Origin: Molossus alvarezi
Taxonomy: Eukaryota > Chordata > Mammalia > Chiroptera > Molossidae
Direction: 5' to 3'
NCBI GenBank assembly: GCA_037176705.1
Contig: CM073889.1
Coordinates: 53,127,596 to 53,191,595 of the forward strand
DNA length: 64,000 nt
Shown: one piece after another, positions 63,955-64,000 of the stretch
Layout: each line of letters starts with the position of its first letter
Position numbering within the stretch: the stretch's first letter is position 1
The notes under the pieces: model-generated
Databases searched by the model: none
What the model was told of the DNA's origin: nothing
Seen by the model: only the letters and a program-made list of their open reading frames with translations
Made by a program: the position numbers and the translations under genes

Positions 63955-64000
63955 TTGATGTGTACATCCAAGGAGAAATACATGAATGTGAAGACACTGA
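63955..64000 (+). repeat. Monomer M34, first 46 bp only (cut by window edge)
   Basis: Begins with the same TTGATGTGTACA landmark, showing that the array continues to the right. Confidence 0.95.

Larger units (their letters stand above)
1..64000 (+). repeat. Macrosatellite array, about 1.93-kb monomer, about 33 head-to-tail copies
   Basis: The same sequence recurs across the window with a mean period of about 1,931.5 bp (33 intervals between the landmark TTGATGTGTACA at 214 and 63955). All copies share one orientation. Copies look about 97-99% alike by eye. Every interval length can be explained from a 1,932-bp consensus by a few small indels. Each monomer has one BamHI site (GGATCC), one XbaI and one AvrII site close together, two PmeI sites and usually five PstI sites. 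No interspersed element, inversion or foreign insertion breaks the array. CpG is strongly depleted, as in methylated vertebrate DNA. I do not recognise the family. It could be centromeric, pericentromeric, subtelomeric or an interstitial macrosatellite, and sequence alone does not decide. Confidence 0.98.
54840..64000 (+). repeat. Omega sub-array (divergent monomer class)
   Basis: From about 54840 to the window end all copies share GTCCTGAGTG, CCAAACGAAC, GAGAGTGAGG and TGTGCTGG, and nearly all the TCAG insertion. From M30 onward they also share GTTGTCCTGG, AAAGACAATTTG and GCACCTG-type ends. Private mutations per copy are clearly more frequent than in 21458-42700. This would fit an older, less homogenised part of the array, perhaps nearer an edge. 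Confidence 0.8.

Noticed and set aside
1..64000. CRISPR array or other prokaryotic repeat system
   Set aside because: The period is about 1.93 kb with nearly identical units and no short repeat/unique spacer pattern. CpG depletion and the lack of genes do not fit bacterial DNA.
1..64000. Ribosomal DNA or a multicopy gene family
   Set aside because: I find no rRNA-like conserved segments, no tRNA-like fold and no long ORF; the unit is too short for vertebrate rDNA.

Overview
The whole 64 kb window is one uninterrupted head-to-tail tandem array of a complex satellite (macrosatellite) monomer about 1.93 kb long, with every copy in the same orientation. Using one fixed internal landmark as phase, I place 33 complete monomers (1,929 to 1,936 bp, most often 1,931 or 1,932 bp) plus a cut copy at each edge (1-213 and 63955-64000). 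The array runs off both ends. I see no flanking unique DNA, no transposon insertion, no inversion, no simple-sequence tract and no convincing gene.

The organism is probably a vertebrate, quite possibly a mammal, but I cannot name it. The first copy has only 22 CpG in 1,931 bp, far below expectation for a sequence of about 40% GC (my estimate). That fits long-term cytosine methylation. The ORFs present (up to 105 codons) are by-products of the repeat. Most begin at TTG or GTG rather than ATG, they show an excess of amino-acid-changing differences between copies, and one copy of the longest carries a stop.

Layout by sequence variants. (1) 1-4075: two almost identical copies with private markers. 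(2) 4076-9873: mixed variants. (3) 9874-11804: one isolated monomer of a divergent class called omega here, with a patch of private changes just before it. (4) 11805-21457: mixed variants, containing a near-copy of 5600-9030 displaced by 9,660 bp. (5) 21458-42700: the most homogeneous part, built from four monomer types (alpha, beta, gamma, delta), with a three-monomer block repeated exactly 15,449 bp further on. (6) 42701 to about 54840: mosaic copies, some of them recombinant between variant classes. (7) From about 54840 to the end: a run of omega-type copies with the most private mutations.

The monomer itself looks like a fossil higher-order unit. CACTGGTGTT-like motifs, often followed by CTGCAG, recur at roughly 125-205 bp spacing, so the 1.93 kb unit may have grown from about a dozen diverged short subunits. 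Two sites resemble a degenerate CENP-B box. One lies at the CpG-dense spot of each monomer. The other occurs only in omega-related copies, where it reads TTCGTTTGGAATCGG on the minus strand. A centromeric or pericentromeric location is plausible but unproven.
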